DNA of 64,000 nt from Climacium dendroides (GCA_950106755.1 OX467091.1:5039538-5103537), one strand, 5' to 3'; positions 12,001-25,845 are shown, numbered from the stretch's first letter. The notes: generated by a model from the sequence alone, not told the origin. Numbers and translations are program-made.

Positions 12001-14622
12001 TTATTTATCCTTGTTGAATTGACACAAAGACTCGTAACACTCTCGTTTGGCTAGTTTGTTCTATGGAGGCCCCGGAGGATGAAAACCAGCTTAGTATAGG
12101 GTTTCTTACTCCAGGCCCGATGCTTTGAAGACCCTCTGTAGAGAGCGTGATCCTGGCTCCAGGATGCTCTTAGATCATGAATTACAAACCCTATTTAATC
12201 TGCTCTCCAGATTTGTGTAAGCCCTATCCAAGGTAGAGAGAACTCTATGGTGTACTCAAGAATTTACGAAAAGGGGTTTCCTCTGATTTCTATGAATACT
12301 CTAGGGTTCTCTATACCTTTGGTAGGGCTTTGTCACCTTCCATTCTCTATTGAACGCCGAATCCTCTGCACGGCGGGTCCTCTATAATATTCCCATTCCT
12401 TTTTGCTTTATTGTCACTCTCTGCAGGCTGTGATCTTCTTTAGCAACCAGTGTTCTACTTCAACGAATTCAGTCTTTTCTACGAATGACCTTGATTTTTG
12501 TTACAGAAAATGTCAGTGGGAGACATGATGACGACACCATGAGCGAACAAAAGCAATCTAGTGCGGATTTAGAGGCAAGCTCTGCGGACCGAGGCAGGCG
12601 GAGTGAGCGGGGATCGGAACGCGACAGGGAACGGGACCTGGAGCGTGACAAAGAAAGAGAAGTGGAACGCTATGAGCGCGAACGTGAAAGAGAGCGTGTT
12701 CGCCGAGACCGTGACCGGGAGAACAGAGTACGGGAAGCGGAACGCTTGTACGAAGAGCGTGAAAGAGATTGGGAGAGCAGAGAGAGGGAGAAAGACAGGC
12801 AGCGACTGTATGACAAAGAACGGGAGAAAGAGAGGGAAAGAGAGAGACGCAGGGAGATCAAGGAACAGGAGGAGGAGAGCGACGATGACGAACGACAGAA
12901 GCGTCGGTACCGAAACACAGCGTATGACGACAAGCGAAAACGCCGGCATCGAGAGTATGAAGAGGATGCAGCCGACCGCATTCGGGAACATGAGGAGGCA
13001 GTTTTGGCTGAGAGCGTGAAACGTCAGAAACCAAGCCCTGTTATACACCCAGTTATGTCCTTCAACGAGAATGATATGGATGTGGACGAAAGAGGTCCTC
13101 CTCCGGTTGAAGAGCCCGTACTTTTGCCTGCCCCACCTGCTCCCATTGTATCGATGTTTGACAGTGATTCTGAAGATGAGGCGGATCCCAGTATGTATCT
13201 TGCATTCTTATTATGCTATGCGTTGCAATTAACCCGTAAAACCCGTCATGCATTTTTTGTCTCATGCCGAGGGTCGTTCCGCCTGATATAATTTACACAA
13301 TCTTTTGGGGGAATTTATGGATTCAACTAATATGAAGTGTCAGTGTTTTAACTGCTTTTCATTGTCTGTGCACAGTAGAAGGGGTGGCCGGAAATGGTGT
13401 CCATTCACTTGGGCGAGAAGACCCATCGGTGGCCACAGTCCATGATGGCAAGCCCAGCTCTAGCCCTGCTCCTCCTCGCAAACTGGGCTTCGGTCTCATG
13501 GGGTCGGGCCGGCGGGCCGCGGTCCCCTCGGTCTTCACTCAAGAAGATGAGGAAGCCACCCCAGATGCCAACAAGCTGCGGACGCTCGTCCCCATCGACT
13601 ACTCGGCCGAGGAAATGCAAGTGGTTGCGGCAGCTCCACCCGCCCCGGCCCCTCCCCCTTCCGGTGGGGGTGGTCTGGCTCACAACCTCGCCGCTGCTGC
13701 CGAGTTTGCCAAGAGCTTGTCCTTGTCCTCGGGGAAAGACTCGAACGACAAGGATAGGTCCCGGAGGTCCAGAGATCGGACCAGCGATCGAGATCGATCT
13801 CGCAAGGAGAAAGACAGAGATAGAGACAGAGACAGGGACAGGGACAGGGAGAGGGAGAAGGAGAAGGACCGGTCCGACCGAGATCGAGATCGAGGGGACC
13901 GGGACCGGGACCGAGAACGGGACCGCGAACGTGAACGTGAACGTGAACGTGAACGGGACCGGGACCGCTCCTCCAAGCCAGAGTCCAAGGTTCCCGAAAC
14001 GAAGAAGATTGTGGATGCCAAACAGCTCATCGATACTATCCCCAAGACCAAAGAAGAGCTTTTCAATTTTCCCGTGGATTGGAACATTTATGACTCGGTA
14101 ATGTCTCTGACTGAGGTGCTTTTGAAAGCCCACGCAACCTTGGAAGCACCGTCCAATTGAAATTAAAGTCCTTTCCTTTCTGTTAAGAAGTGTAGGGTCT
14201 GATGACTTCCTTCTCCTGCATGGTACATTTTCTTATCTTCCATAAATCGAGTACTGATGTTCCTTGAATCACTGATTTATCTTCTAGTCTGGCGTGCTAA
14301 TCGGTTGGGTAAATATATGGTCATTGACGTGTTTCTTTTGGGGGGCTGCTGTCTGTGCATGATCGACTTGCAGCATGACCTGCACGAAAAGATGCGGCCG
14401 TGGATTGCCAAGAAGATCACCGAGTTTCTGGGCGAAGAAGAAAACACCCTGGTGGATTTCATTGTGAGCAGCACCCGGAAGCATGTGAGCGCGGCTACCA
14501 TGCTGGAGCTTCTGGAGGCGATTCTGGATGACGAGGCGGAGATGTTCGTGTTGAAGATGTGGCGCATGCTCATTTTCGAAGTCCGACGGGTTGAAACGGG
14601 TCTGGCTTCTGGGAGAAAATAG
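9021..14622 (+). CDS. RBM25: RBM25-type splicing factor (RRM + RE/RD-rich + PWI)
   Basis: Nuclear U1-associated splicing factor family; the plant ortholog is At1g60200. Exons: 9021-9219, 9743-9796, 9926-10221, 10529-10681, 11251-11534, 11732-11865, 12507-13190, 13376-14097 and 14374-14622. Phases agree throughout, giving 924 residues, near the usual plant length of about 900. Residues 1-155 are Gly/Gln/Pro-rich. An RRM lies at about 160-235, with RNP2 TVYVGK and RNP1 KGFGFCEF. LNVNQATRDYLERYV and a charged coil follow. Arg/Glu/Asp dipeptide tracts lie at about 400-500 and 725-803. A C-terminal PWI domain at about 818-920 includes LHEKMRPWIAKKI and DDEAEMFVLKMWRMLIFEV. The exon 2 acceptor (TATGAG before 9743) is weak, so that small exon is the least certain part. 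The other eight exons are clear. Stop TAG at 14620. Confidence 0.93.
9308..9334 (+). repeat. GAGAGC-type microsatellite in intron 1
   Basis: Short tandem array of 'gagagcga' units in the first intron of the RBM25 gene. It is polypurine on the sense strand and has no coding role. Confidence 0.8.
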
Positions 14623-15540
14623 CACGTAGTAATCTTACTCTAATAATTAATAGAATCTCTCTCCTTCGGCTTGGACGCCGTTAGCTGGTAACTTAGTGCA
14701 CCCAGCTTCACAAGTACGTCTTCTATCACTCGCATTTACCTCAGTGCTGCTTCATGAGCTTGGAGAGGCTCCAGATCCTCCCAATAGCAACAATCCAGAG
14801 CTACCGATTCCAACCAATCCTGTTTATGTAGGACATGTCTGTCCAATTAAGTACTGATAGCTTAGCTGCTGCTTGACATGTGCTAGTTCAATCAATTTGG
14901 CAATTCAGGAACATCAATTCTGTGGTGGCTATATATGTCTTGAGATGCGTTTGGGTTGCTCCCTGATTGTGCTGCTTTTAGATGGCTACTGTAGCGAGCT
15001 AAGAAAGTTTTTGACTTTGTATGGTATATTGGTAGTTATTCCCCGAAATTAATTTCAGCTCCATGTGTTGAAATCTCAATGCGAGGGTAGGATATTCGGC
15101 AAAGGAGCAAATGGTCTAGTGCAGTTGGAATCACTCACACATGGGCCAGAAAATTTGTTCAATTGTAAGAACATTCAGCAGCTTAGTTGGAAGGCAGCCA
15201 GAATCAGTAAGGTAACCACATTTGGTTGCAGTTGAGCAATGTTCTTATTTTTAATTGAGTAAATTTGTTGGATCTTCTTGGATCAAAAGAGTAGAATATT
15301 CATGCATTTTTTGGACACTATGAATGAACTATGAATTTCTGAAGTGTTGAAAATAGGTGCATCCAAAAGCAACCCTAGACCCTTACGAATACAGGCAAAA
15401 TATATCAGGAATCTTTGGTATGCGTACTATGGAGTATCATGTTGTATTGCAGAACAATATTTCTTCATGGTTATTTGAAGAATCTCCGGTGTTAGTGTAA
15501 GGTAGGTCCATAAATTGTCCATTTAAGAGTTGAAACTGAA

Positions 15541-15815
15541 TTTTGGGGAGGTGAAGCTTCTTGAAATATTTTAGTAAATTTTCTTTGAAAGACGAGTGGA
15601 ATTGGCATCTAATCCAAGTTGTTTCATATTTTTTGGAGCTTTGTGGAATTAGTTATGAAATTTTGAAGTTGAAATGGCATAGGGCTTTAAAATTGTCCAC
15701 TTCCTAAAATGTGCATTGTTTGTACATTGCTAAGGGCTATAAAAAAGCAACATGTACAAAAATTGTACACTTGAGAAGGTGGGTGATTTTAGAGTCTATG
15801 TGCTTTTAGAACTTC
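15541..15815 (+). repeat. Decayed copy of the 39541 repeat
   Basis: It aligns over about 270 bp with 39541-39815 in the same orientation (shared 'gtggaattggcatctaa', 'ggaattagttatgaaattt', 'aaaagcaacatgtac'). Most differences are C-to-T or G-to-A relative to the 39.5-kb copy, often at CG, as expected of methylated DNA that has deaminated. Confidence 0.8.
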
Positions 15816-16024
15816 CTACCTTATTATCATATTGGTATTGTGGAGCAATCTTTCTTTATGATTATTATAGTCTCATACACTAATCTTGTGTGACTATGTC
15901 CCCTTTGGGATGTGTGCTTAGGTAATAAAACACTAAAAGAAGGTTACGAGAAATTTCTATTAGGAGAATAGGTTTTTTAGTTGCCTTGTGTAAGTAAGAA
16001 ATTCATTACATCTTTATTTTTTAA

Positions 16025-16661
16025 TTCCTAAATGTTCAAGGCCTTTCTTGAGCTTCTTGGAATTTGCTCTAAATTGAACAAAAAACCAACATTTTGATAT
16101 GTTTTATCAATTTTTTAAAAATTGTAACCATACAAATTCAAATTGAGATCACATGGGAAAAAAAACGTGACAATATTACTTGTGGATTGAAAGATTGTCA
16201 CAATGTTTGATCATGAAGGTGTTAAAATTGTGAAAGTGTTTTGAAGTCTTTCAACCCTCTTCACATGTCAAAGTTTAAAAAATGGCACCAAAAAAAAAAT
16301 ATGAGGTTAAGGGACACAACATGTATAACCCTAATCAATTTATGACTTCTCAAAATCTACTCTATAATTTTTGTAAATGAATTTCTAATGTGATTTTTTC
16401 TCCAAGACCTAGTGTATTTGAGGCTCATTTCCGAGAGCCCTCAACACTAAAAAATCAAGATTTGCAATGAAAACCTTTGCATTAAGTCTTAAATGGGAAA
16501 ATCTAATCATTGATTTTCAAAATTGGATTTTTGATGCTTAAACTAGACTTTTAAAAATAATTTTCAAAAATAATAACTGTAAAAAATAATAACTTGGTTA
16601 GGTCTTATTTAACTTCAAAATATTGTGAACACCAAAATTTGATGCTTCGGGCATTTAAGGG
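16025..16661 (+). mobile_element. TTAA-flanked non-coding element, 637 bp
   Basis: It is bounded by TTAA at 16021-16024 and 16662-16665. The left end TTCCTAAATG and the right end GCATTTAAGGG are imperfect inverted repeats; the copy at 26.7 kb has the better end CCACTAAATGCCC. The interior matches 26190-26757 (reverse) and 56405-56785. TTAA target sites with CCC...GGG ends are the hallmark of piggyBac-like elements, but no transposase is present, so the assignment is structural. Confidence 0.65.
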
Positions 16662-18449
16662 TTAAGTCTTACCTCTTTGACAAAGTGACAATTAAATAGT
16701 ACATCGGTTAGTCCCTAAAGGCCTAAAGATTGCAAATGGATTTGGGAGAATTTCAAATATGTTTTTAAAATGAAGATTTAATTGTAATCATTTGAAACCT
16801 TTTTTTGAAGTTGTGGAAATTTACTAAGGATATAATTAGATCACAATTGGAGCTCATGAGAGATAATTATACTATTACATACAAAATTAGTTGAAATTGA
16901 ATTTAAAAAGTTGAAATTAAATACAGAATGTTTTATTTTCATAGAATATATTTTTATCTATATAGAAAAGGTTTGATTCATTCCATTTATTTAGTGATGT
17001 GAAAATTATGAAGAATCTTCTTTTGTAGGAAACCAAGGCATAACTTCAAATGAAAACTTGCAAAACTTGCTATTATTCTCAATTTATACATTTTTCTCCC
17101 AAAAAAAGGCTTAGGGGATTGAGTGAATTTTTTACTAAAAAGTGGTACAAAATTTTTTATAAAGAATATTTAGTGAGATATTCTCCCTTTTCAATGGATG
17201 AAATCACTAAATTGTTTCTAAAGTTTGGGATAATATCGCTCTATTTTGGATGAATGAATGAATATATTTCAAATTTCATCCATTTCCATAGATTTAAATA
17301 GCTTCGTCACTCTAATGAATATCACTTTCTGCACCGTATAAAATAAATGAAAAAAAAATTGGTTCTAGGGTATAGATTGCTTACTACAACAATCTCACTT
17401 CTAAAGTTTACATGCATCAATTTCATATTAGAACTATTGATGATTTGTATTTCCATACATCTTGTATTTATTTCTACCTTTCAATTTTTTTAGGAATAAA
17501 AATTGCAATTCTTTTTAAACTTTTTTCTTAGATTTTCAACTCAATCTCTCTTTTCTAAAGATTCAAAACTCAAAACTCTATAGTGCCAAAAAACTAAGTT
17601 AAAAGGGATTCAAAATCTATAAAAGAAGGGTGAATATTCACATTCACAATTAAAGTCTCACAATCTACTTCATCAAAGGGTTTGAAATTTTTCACTTTCC
17701 TACAAGTGTAATGTTAGATCGTACGTTTAGAAATGCAAATGCCATAGGTTTTTTTCATCTTATCTCTTTGTACTAGATATGGTTATTTGAATAGATTTTT
17801 GGTGAGATAAGGTTGTCAAACTTTAGAGGTTTATAATTTGTTATATGGATACTATAGTGGTGTTCTAACTACCCATGTATTCAAGGATGTAAATGTTTTG
17901 AAAGAAGGGTGAGTTATAACATCTATTTTTCACATCAAATGATTAATGTTGAAGTTCTTTGGTATTTTGTGACCTCAAACAGCTCCGAACTATTCTTTTC
18001 TAAAGCATTGCTAAAGTCTTATCTTCTTAATTTATAAGTCAAAATTTTGTGCATTGAGACACATGTATATTTGAAAAGAATCTACAATAACAAATTTTTA
18101 AAAATTAACAACTAAAACAAAAATTCACATTTGCAATAATGTAGATTGAAAAGAGGTTCAAGAAGAAAGGATCACTAGATTCTCAATAACCCAAAGACAT
18201 ATTTCAGAAAATTTAGTTCTATTGGTGAAAATGTTTGGTTCATCACCTTGTTTCACCAAAAAAATCCTTCAAAATTGCCACATATTACAAAGTACTATGA
18301 TAAAAAAAAATTAGGATTAGAAATTGCACATTCAACCATAAAATATTGCATAAGAATGTGTAGAATGATTTGACCTTGAAGATTGTAAAATATTAGTACT
18401 TAGTAAAAAACAATTTGCATTTAACCGTACATACTAGTATTTTTAGACT

Positions 18450-18880
18450 TTGAATCCCCTTAACTTATACTTTTTAAACTACAAAGTTTGAGGTTTAAAT
18501 CATTATAGTGGAAAATTGAGTTGAAGATCTAAAAAAATTTCAAGAAAAACATTTGTAGTTTTTATTCTTAAAAAAATTGTTAAATATAAGTATATATTAG
18601 AAGGAAGGAAAGTTATATTGTCAATAGTATTGAAATGCAATTGAAGTATGTCAATCCTGAGAATCAAGTTGTTTTAGAAAGTAATCTACACCTATGGATG
18701 TTTTAGTTTTGAATAATTGTGAAAATTAAGTTCAAGTACAAATGTTTTAATTTATTTTTTCAAGAAGATGTTTTAATTACCCACAAAACAAAATTCTTTA
18801 TAACTTCACATCACTTATCCTAATGAAATGAATCAAAGCTTCCAACATGAAATAAATACATTCTATAAGAAAAAAAAAAA
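18450..18880 (+). repeat. Second copy of the 6237 dispersed repeat
   Basis: It follows 6237-6660 in the same order, with the shared run around 'atgaatcaaagct' near its right part. AT-rich and non-coding. Confidence 0.55.
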
Positions 18881-21650
18881 CTCAAGTTTTTGCTGAGGGT
18901 ATGTAGAGTCAAGCATTTTTGTACCTAGGAAGTAACAATAATTATTCTACAAAACCAAATAAAATAAGAAAAACATATTATCATAAAGTTATATTATAAA
19001 CTATATTTAGTATAATCTATATTAATTTATTTTAAAATGCAATAATTTTTTACTCTTAATGAATGTTTTTACCAATCATGTTTTTAGAAATCCTCTTCCT
19101 TGAATAATATTGATATGTATGCTATTAGTAAAAATATTCATCTATTGCAAGATGTTATAGCCTTGAATAAATATTATTATAGGTGTCACTAAATATATTT
19201 TTTAATATAGTACATTCTTTTACCTCTAATAAAAATATCAAAAGAATCACAATAAAATTTGACACTATAGAAACTTGCCCAAAATTCTACAAAAACTATT
19301 TTAGGACTTTGAATCTTTAGGAGGTAAATTTTATGTATCCTTCAATTTGTTATTTTTGGAAATTATTAAAATTTGAGTTTAAAAAAGAGATTCGAAAAAC
19401 TTCAAATATAATTTTTGTAAGAAAATGTTACAAATTGACTGCTTGAAAACAAAAATCTTCTCACCTTTCATCCTATTAGTAATGCTAGAATGATTCAAAG
19501 TTCTCACATACATATATGTGTATTTACACAACCAAATCAATTTAAAAGATCAATATTTTTGGCAAAGAATTAAAATATTTCTTTTGTATTTTAAATTATC
19601 CATTGGTTCTAAATTCATACAAAAAACAATAAATCTTTATACCTAAATTAGTTTTATGCCAATACTAGTTAGAATTGTATAAAACTTGAGTCAAAATGAA
19701 GAGTATGATATGTAGGAGTTATACTAAAAATATCACAAAATAAATCACATATCTAAAGTCCCCCAAAACTACCAAAATGTTTTAAAAAAATGATATGGAC
19801 CTAAATTTAATTTTCATATTCTAGAATTATGTACAATTATTTTTGAGATTTTCAGCTTCTAGAATTGTATACACTTTAGATCATATCTTTTTTATATAAC
19901 CATATAATCTTAGAACATGATTTTCAATTAAATGTTTTATTTTTTAGTATTTTTTATATTGACAAGCAAACATATTTGGAGATAATTTCAAAATAGAACT
20001 AGTAACTTGGGATAAAGAAAAATGAATTGAAGACTTCACCTATTCTTTTAAGGTAAGGGATACCAGTACTTATACATTTCAATAATCATTACTAGCCGCA
20101 ACGATAGCTTAGTCATTTAAATGTTTCATATTCTCCACATGGATTTATAGGTTGCATAAATAGTTACTTTAGCACATCTCAACTCATCTAATCTCAAAAC
20201 TTAATTTCTAAAATTTAATAGGATTCACTTACTAGCCTATAGCCAAAGTTGGAGTACTTGAAAGAAATCCATTTGGTAGTATTACATTTGAACTATGACA
20301 TAGAAGTGAGATTTCTATGTTGGCAACATAGTATATATATGAAATAGGTTTCTTGTAATTGATACCTATGTACGATGAAGTTTAGGAGATTCCACCATAC
20401 CCAAGAGGGGCTTGTATCCTAAAGTTTTTTAAGTAGTTGTTGTTGATAGGTATCTTGATTACTGGTGGCAAGAACCTTTGGGGGTCTTGGAGGCGCTTAG
20501 TGAAACTAGTACATTCTGGTATGTTTCTTCTATGTTGGTGATTTGCCAAGGTTGGACGAAGCATGGTTGGTAACCTAGTCAATTTCATCTATAAATAATT
20601 AGGGTTAAAATGCTTTATAAGTAGCAACATATGTTATATTTTTATCTCTTTCTTTTTTTTGGTGGTGATGGTGGTGGAAAATAGTAACCATTAAATTGAA
20701 AGAAAAATCCACAGGGAAAAAAAAACAATCAATCTACCACTCTTGGACATTTATCAACATGACAAAGATCTATGACAATTGTATTTTCTCAATAGCATTG
20801 ATTCCTTTTACTATCCTAGGCATGTATATTTCAATGTATCTTATGTTCGATAGATATAGTGACATATATATACTCATGCAATGGAGTTTTTCTTCAATAT
20901 CATTGAGTTTCCAAAGTTGATTGAAGTATGGCAAGTAATTTAGTGATTGTAATTATAAGCTAGTTATGGATGATGCTTTTATGATCTCCGTCTAACAATG
21001 TGATTGACTTTATTTTTTACCTTACTTTAATTATTTACAAAGAAATAATTAGAACTCATAGCACAAACATGTCCTATATATAGGAATTTGTCATTCTTTT
21101 CAAGTGGTTATGCAATATGTACATCCCTTGTTGTATGTATTGTTCAAAGTTGACATGAAGAATGACATGCACAAGTAATAAAATTACAAACTTGCTATTG
21201 ACTTGGTTTTTTGGCAATGAAAGTTTGGTAACGGTTTTTTGAAGGCCTAGATCCCTTTTGCTTGATAGTTCAAAACCTATATAGGTGGCCTTGGTTGGCT
21301 TCATTTCTTTACCTCCTTTAATCATCTACACATATAATATTTTGGCCAAGATTAATTGTTTTTGTTTAAGCTCATTTATTTGGAGAATTGATGTAAAAAT
21401 ACATTCTTTATATGTAGATGAGCTAACTTGCTATTCAGTGCTATACATTAATAGAACCATGATCATCACAGTAGGCTACATTTTTATTTATTGCCTAGAA
21501 TGATTTTGAGCATAATAAACTTACATTATTTATGTTGGTGAGTTTTGATGTTCATCAAAATATATGTATTGCAAATGCATAAGATTAAGTCTATACAACC
21601 TTAATGTCATAATATTCCATGATTTTTATGGATACTTTAAAATTTTATAT

Positions 21651-24600
21651 TTAAACCTTAGAGTGTTGCAATAGTTGATTTCTAGATCCACTAGTTGAAG
21701 CTTGTTGTAGAAGTGAACGCACACTATTTTTGTAATTATACTTTATGGAAGGTAGGACAGAAGATAATTTTTCACCAAGAACTTTGGTACTCTTATTTCT
21801 TTGCTTTGGCCTTCTTTGTATTACATCCATAGAGCTTTGTCTTTGTTGTAATGCTCCTAAGACTTGTCTTTCATGGGGGGATGACTTAACAAAGTCAAAA
21901 GGGTCTTTATTCACTTCTTTTTCATCCTATATATATGGGAGGTTCAAACTATATCAATTTCATTTCACAAGAGTTTTTTGCATATGGAAGTACAATCCAA
22001 CCTACTTCAAAGATAGAATAACAAGAATGGTGTGATCATGAGGCTTTATTCACTCCAACTAAATCCTAACCATGTTGTACTATAAGAATGCAATTGTAGA
22101 GAAGATTTAGAAATTCAAATTTAGAATCTTGAGAGTTAATGCCATAGTCAAAAATGAATTAATACCATCAAAATTATTGACCTTGAAATTCCACTACTTC
22201 ATATTAAAACTACTAACAAAGGTGTTAGTCATGTTATATACCTCCTTTATAACTCTTGAGGTATTAGTACATCCATTGGGAAGTTGAGAGATTTGAGACA
22301 TAAAGTCTAGGTTGCAAATTCCATTTTGGTTGATAGAATACTTCATGTTTGTTGGCATTGCCTTTGTGGAGTTAGGTGCTTTCCTTTGTATATTCACTTC
22401 ATTCATTTGTATAGTTGGTTTGCTTTACCCACAACAATTGCATATTTGCAATGTTAGGAATATTAAAGAGTCAAGACTTTTAAGATTACTTCATGTATCT
22501 TTTAAATGTTGGTGTTACATATGCAATCCTTATTTCAAATAGAATTTTTAGTCTAATTGCAAACTTGTGTGATTATAATCATTGTCTCTACAAAATTATT
22601 AATACAAAGTTTCATTGAATTCAAGACCCTATTTTCTTCATTGCTTCATCATGCACTTATAATGTGATGAAAAGGTTTTATTAGGAGTATGAAACCTAAA
22701 TGAATTCCTCAAGTTGTGATCAAGTGAGGTGTCATGCAATGCTTTTTGAAGTTGATCCTTGTCTCTTAACTCTTTGAAGTATAAATGGGCTAGTGCTTGT
22801 CTTGCTGATAATCTATAATCAATTTCTTGCATAATTCAATCAATAATCATGTCTTCCATAGAATACCTTACTATCACAGTTGTATTCAAAATAACTCACA
22901 ATAACATTCTTGGTTAAAAAAATAACTCACATTTTCCGAAACATGACAAATTCACTACACCTAATAGTAACTTGTTTCTTAACCAATCATCAATCCCAAC
23001 AAATTCTTGCTTCAAATATGAACCTATCGTTCCTAAGAGTCTAATATCAAATTTAGGTGCACCAAATTTCAATACTTTAAACTTTTATAGTTTATTCAAA
23101 TGGTGTCTAAAAAATGCATTTAAGATAATCTAAACTCTCTTTTTGGCTTCCAATATAAATAAAAATTAAAAAATATATTTTTATAATACAAATCTTATTC
23201 AAACCCTTATTCAAACAATTTTAGGTGTCATCTCCTTAATTGTTGATGAATATCTAATTTGAAAAGAATTGTAGATTGGAATTTTTCCATTTCAATGATC
23301 CATTAGTAAGTACCTATCATCAGGATTGTAGGCAAGCAATTTATTTACAAGCTCTAAACAAGTTGCAGAAGCATGCGGAATTAGGCATGCTATGCCAGTG
23401 CCAGTTTGCATTGTGAAATTGAAATCTGCATGTTGCGATCTCCTGCTCACAACTCCACCCTTTTTACATCAGAAATACATTTGGTGGAAAGTAAACAATA
23501 GTATTATTATCTATAGTAAAATGCATTGGGAGACATGCAATGTAATCTACCTAAAATAAGAGAGTATCCTTACTTCTTCATCTTGTCTAAAAGCATTTGT
23601 GATGGAGTTCCTAAGATCTTGTGAATTTTGTGTATTTGATCTAGCTCATTTTTTCCTAAACCCCACAACCCATCAATAGGAACATATTATTATTATAGTG
23701 CACTCATATCTTCAAGAATAATTGATTATAGAAGAAATCAACTTTTATACAAAAAGATTCTTCAAGAAGATTATTGAGATGGAATATTGAAGAACCTGGA
23801 AAAAGTGGGAAAAGGCTAACAATCTCAAATAATATGCAACCCACACTCCACATATCCATCTTATATGTGTAATAGCCATCCGTTAGTAAGCACTCGGGAG
23901 CTCGATACCTTCATTCCAAAAATCACCCCCGTTTCGTTGAACTTTACATAAACTTCATTCAAATTTGGTGAGGTATTGAAGCTAGAATAAATTTGAGAAC
24001 ATCAAATTTGTAACATTGACAATATAATTATTAAAAAATAATAATAAATTAATGCAAGAAGAAAGATGCTTACCAACGAGTGGAAATATACTCTGTGTAC
24101 GGGTGCTTTGAATAAACCCCTTGACAACTTCCAAAATCCGCGAGCTATGAGCCCTCCCACATCATAACACCAAACACGATGTTCATTCTAATTCAAATTA
24201 CATTATTTTTAAACATTTGATTGCCTTGTTAAGGCCCCAATTCATTCAACAAAAATATACCTTGAAGCAAATAAACGAGCTAAAAGGTTTACTATTGATT
24301 GATTATTTTACACTATAGACACATTTTTGAAAAAAATTGCTTATAATGTAGGTAGTTCTGACAAGTTTTATGTGATTTTGACATGATTTCAAGGTTCAAG
24401 AAAATTATTGCCTTGTAGGAAAACTAGAATGATACAAATGATGCAATATACACTAATAAATTTTTTGTTTTTATGGACACATTTTAATAGACATATACCT
24501 ATTTTTATATTAACAATAATGCCAAACATAACATCAAGATTTCAAGTTTGACGTTAATTGCTTATATAAAAACAAGTGGATGTTTATAAAAATGTTTCCT

Positions 24601-25637
24601 AAGAAATACGGGTTTTTTACAATGATATATCCTAGACCATAATGTTGTCAAATGAGTAGGTAGTACCTTAAGCACATCTCCAATTATAAGAATGTTTTCT
24701 GGCTTTACATCACGATGAAAGATCCCATTTCGATGCATATGGTCCATGGCTACACAAGCCAAGCAAAATTATAATGATGAATTATAACATGAGATCAATT
24801 ATTCACAAAGTTTGAACATCAACAAACAACACTAGGCATACAATTCAAATTGAAAGACTTTTACCTTTCACAAGTTGGTACATCAAGCTCTTTATTTGGT
24901 CTTCGTTCAAGTGGTGGCGACGCTCACGAATGAGCTCGTAGATATTCATTTCCATTAACTCGAAGACTAAACATAGCTTCCTTGATGGCGGATCGCTACA
25001 ATTTCTTCCCATATTTTAGTTATTTAAATGGATAACGTAGAAAATGTTAGCTAGTTGAATGGATATCTCTAATGAAAGTGTGTAGAAATTTTGTAGTAAG
25101 TAGTTTTGCTAACAAAATTTGACGATGTTGATGGGTATAGTGTAAATACAAAATAACTTCTTGGAGTTTGACAATATTTGGATGTGGAGACAATCTTTGG
25201 AGGGCTTGAATCTCTCGCATCCTTGTCACCTGTAAGTATTTGATTGCTTAATTTTAGAAAGATTCCTATAACATCACAGAGACAGTAAAATAGTATACAA
25301 ATAATTGGAGGATACTTGAAAGGAGGGGAGTCTAAACAATAGAATCAAAGACTAGGATTTGATATAATAAAATATTCAGATAGAGAAATTGATCACTTTG
25401 ATCTTGTGACCAATTTTAATTAATTTTTTCTCTTACAAATGTTTGTTTGAATATGTACACAACAATTTTGAACACATGGCACATGATATCAAAGAAGGTC
25501 ATCACATTAGACCTGCTCTATACTTTTGAAACTGCCTTTCATATACTTTATAGCCACAAATTTTCTCGTACTTATACATTGCGCTTTCAACACTTCGGAA
25601 AAGGTTCCTTCACCTTTTTTTGCAAGTATACGATACT
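21651..25637 (-). CDS. MOK: MOK-family (RCK/MAK-related) protein kinase, first codons unresolved
   Basis: Serine/threonine kinase of the MAK/ICK/MOK group, associated with cilia and flagella. Minus-strand exons: 25513-25637, 25150-25229, 24865-24995, 24667-24749, 24074-24144, 23796-23908, 23574-23655, 23314-23442, 22696-22812, 22242-22422 and 21651-21926. All junctions are GT-AG and in phase with no stop, giving about 461 residues plus a missing initial exon (only about 2-4 codons); human MOK has about 420. Motifs in order: glycine loop [12 protein letters not shown] lysine, [48 protein letters not shown] activation loop followed by [44 protein letters not shown] and [23 protein letters not shown] with TEY is diagnostic of MOK against MAK. 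The second-last exon is the weakest. The last exon ends in a basic tail with [16 protein letters not shown]. The start codon exon lies right of 25637. Confidence 0.9.
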
Positions 25638-25845
25638 CTACAAGCCCAAAATGACCATCACAAGGTATATAAGATATTTGTCACATTTAAATTTGTTGAG
25701 GAATTTACAATTGTTGAATCCAAAAATAATCATTCCATATCATCCTTCATTTCTCTAGATTCAACTTTTAAATGTCAAAAGCACTACATTTTAGTGTCAA
25801 TAAAACTTTGAAGTTAAATAAAACTTCCAAAGTACTCAAGATTAT

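Larger units (their letters stand above)
14623..21650. other. AT-rich intergenic region, mostly degraded repeats
   Basis: The first 200-300 bases after the RBM25 stop are probably its 3' UTR. Beyond that no exon-like segment was recognised. Identified content is the decayed repeat at 15541, the TTAA-flanked element at 16025, and the 18450 copy of the 6237 repeat. The rest, including 16.7-18.4 and 19.0-21.6 kb, is AT-rich sequence in which I see nothing definite. Confidence 0.6.

Noticed and set aside
12569..14133. Long minus-strand and alternate plus-strand frames over the RBM25 exons (Ser/Arg or Gly/Pro-rich).
   Set aside because: They are shadows of the Arg/Glu/Asp repeat coding tracts in other frames.
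20382..20588. Minus-strand frame near 20.4 kb that might be a retroelement fragment.
   Set aside because: No reverse transcriptase, integrase or gag motif is visible; similarity could not be supported.
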